Of a stretch of DNA of 37,296 bases, positions 36,081-37,296 are shown one piece after another (the stretch's first letter is position 1; the number at the start of each line of letters is the position of its first letter). Below the pieces are notes generated by a model. It was not told the DNA's origin. It did no database searches and saw only the letters and a program-made list of their open reading frames with translations. The stretch covers positions 1 to 37,296 of the forward strand of contig JAAFIY010000026.1 in the NCBI GenBank assembly GCA_013297985.1, in the 5' to 3' direction. The translations under genes were made by a program, and so were the position numbers. This stretch comes from Comamonadaceae bacterium (GTDB lineage: Bacteria; Pseudomonadota; Gammaproteobacteria; Burkholderiales; Burkholderiaceae_C).

Positions 36081-37296
36081 ATGTTTCGCTTGTCCAACCT
36101 GATGGTGTCGCACAAGCTGTGGCTGGCGTCGGCGGTGGTGATGTTCGCGCTGTTGTCGCTGATCGTGTTCGGCGCCACACGCACGGCCAAGCTGGCCGCC
36201 GAAGCCGCAGTGACGCTGACCACGCTCACCCAGCAGCTTGACCAAAGTCGGGACTGGGCCAGCGTGGCGCAAGCGCGTTCGCTGCGCTACCAAGCGGCGG
36301 TGATTGGGTCTGATCCCCAGCTGTCGCAGCTGTTTACCCCGGCCGCTGAAAAAGACACGGCGCGTTTGAACGAGATTGAGCAAGCCTTGGCCGCAGGCCT
36401 GAGCACCGAGCTGCATCGCCCTTTTGAAGAGGCCAAAGCCGCTCGGGTGGCCGCTGACGCAGTGCTAGCGCAAGCACGGGCCGAGCGGGCCAGCGCCGCG
36501 CCCCCGGTTAGCGCTGGCGCTGCCACCACCTTGACCAGCCCCAGCCCTGTCGCGGGTAACTCGGCCGCAGTGCCTGCAGCCCCCGTGTCTGCAGCCACAG
36601 CGGGGCTATCGGCGGCGATGCGCGACCGCCTCTTGGCCGCCGACGCCGCCACCCAGACGCGCATTCAGGCCCTGGCGCAAGAAATTGAAAAAACCTTGGT
36701 GGCTAGCCAAGCGGGCATTGCCGAACGCCGCATGGGCACGGTGAAGATTTTGGGCGGGTTCACCTTGGTGATCATTGCGGGCTTGCTGGGCGGCACCGTG
36801 CTTCTGATCCGTGCGTTTAGTCGGCCTTTGAAGCAAGCCAACGCGCTGGCTGAACGCATTGCCAGCGGTGACTTGAGCGACAACGCACCGGTGGCCCGCA
36901 CCGATGAATTTGGCCAGTTGCTCAATTCACTCAAGCAAATGAACCAGGGCTTGGCGCAGATGGTGGCGCAGGTGCGGAACAGTGCCAACCACATCGCCCA
37001 AAGCAGCGCCGAGATTGCCCAAGGCAACCATGATTTGTCGCAACGCACCGAACAAACCGCAGCGTACTTGCACACCACCGCGCAGTCGATGGGTGGCTTG
37101 TCGGGTGCGGTGCAAACCAGCGTGAACCACGCCACCGAAGCGGCCTCTTTGGCCGGTGGCGCGTCGCTGGTGGCCCATGAAGGTGGCGAAGTGGTGTCGC
37201 AGGTGGTGGCCACGATGAACGACATCCAAGCCAGCAGCGCCAAGATTGCCGAGATCATTGGCGTGATCGATTCCATCGCGTTTCAGACCAACATCT
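36081..37296 (+). CDS. Methyl-accepting chemotaxis protein, 3' end outside window
   Basis: At least 405 residues are visible from the ATG at 36081, with GGAG at 36066-36069. An N-terminal membrane segment is at about 15-33 (LASAVVMFALLSLIVFG). A periplasmic region (about 36-215) of four-helix-bundle type is interrupted by an Ala/Pro/Ser-rich stretch at about 135-175. A second membrane segment (ILGGFTLVIIAGLLGGTVLLI) and a HAMP domain (RPLKQANALAERIASGDL) follow. The signalling domain begins with AQSSAEIAQGNHDLSQRTEQTA and is cut at the conserved IIGVIDSIAFQTNI, just before the highly conserved tip. The ligand is unknown. Such receptors control CheA and flagellar rotation. Confidence 0.95.
   Translation, partial: MFRLSNLMVSHKLWLASAVVMFALLSLIVFGATRTAKLAAEAAVTLTTLTQQLDQSRDWASVAQARSLRYQAAVIGSDPQLSQLFTPAAEKDTARLNEIEQALAAGLSTELHRPFEEAKAARVAADAVLAQARAERASAAPPVSAGAATTLTSPSPVAGNSAAVPAAPVSAATAGLSAAMRDRLLAADAATQTRIQALAQEIEKTLVASQAGIAERRMGTVKILGGFTLVIIAGLLGGTVLLIRAFSRPLKQANALAERIASGDLSDNAPVARTDEFGQLLNSLKQMNQGLAQMVAQVRNSANHIAQSSAEIAQGNHDLSQRTEQTAAYLHTTAQSMGGLSGAVQTSVNHATEAASLAGGASLVAHEGGEVVSQVVATMNDIQASSAKIAEIIGVIDSIAFQTNI

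Overview
The window looks like chromosomal DNA of a Comamonadaceae-type betaproteobacterium (Burkholderiales; Rhodoferax, Acidovorax or Polaromonas relatives). This is inferred from the high GC content, a Bug-type tricarboxylate-binding protein, the order pyrG-kdsA-DUF1330-eno-ftsB, the dapA-bamC pair, a parE/lytic transglycosylase/parC cluster, and a dispersed short palindromic repeat that I associate with this family from memory. I see no rRNA, tRNA, CRISPR array, phage or complete insertion sequence.

Layout. 1-2.9 kb: an AEC-family permease (cut by the window start), a divergent Bug solute-binding protein and a xerD recombinase whose TTG start overlaps the Bug stop. 3.0-8.3 kb (minus): a secreted protein with 14 RCC1-like repeats, overlapping the end of the first of two tandem EAL-HDOD paralogues. 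8.4-10.8 kb: a DUF455 ferritin-like protein, divergent from a gamma carbonic anhydrase and hslO (Hsp33). 10.8-12.3 kb (minus): a NadR-like kinase and PnuC, a likely nicotinamide riboside salvage pair. 12.4-17.0 kb (minus): pyrG-kdsA-DUF1330-eno-ftsB. 17.2-19.0 kb: coaBC and dut. 19.0-20.3 kb: a small membrane protein and a VapBC-type toxin-antitoxin pair. 20.3-22.8 kb: a SlyD-like isomerase with an N-terminal His-rich tail, divergent from a RoxA/YcfD-like JmjC oxygenase and a DUF7931-like protein. 23.0-24.1 kb: an Ala/Pro-rich lipoprotein, its terminator and a non-coding composite palindromic element. 24.2-26.3 kb (minus): dapA-bamC. 26.4-29.2 kb (minus): an MFS transporter, a 42-residue membrane peptide, an SDR oxidoreductase and a methyltransferase. 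29.4-35.8 kb: parE, an atypical membrane protein, a lytic transglycosylase and parC. 36.1 kb to the end: the first two thirds or so of a methyl-accepting chemotaxis protein.

The most unusual content is repetitive. A two-hairpin repeat of about 60 bp occurs roughly ten times in full or partial form. Four copies lie in frame inside coding sequences (RCC1 protein, NadR-like kinase, RoxA, ParC) and two supply or surround the start codons of dut and the SDR gene. Separately, a 609-bp segment (23478-24086) is bounded by two copies of a 21-bp palindrome and holds a densely base-paired core that looks like a structured RNA or a non-autonomous mobile element. Function calls rest on reading protein motifs by eye; no database search was run.
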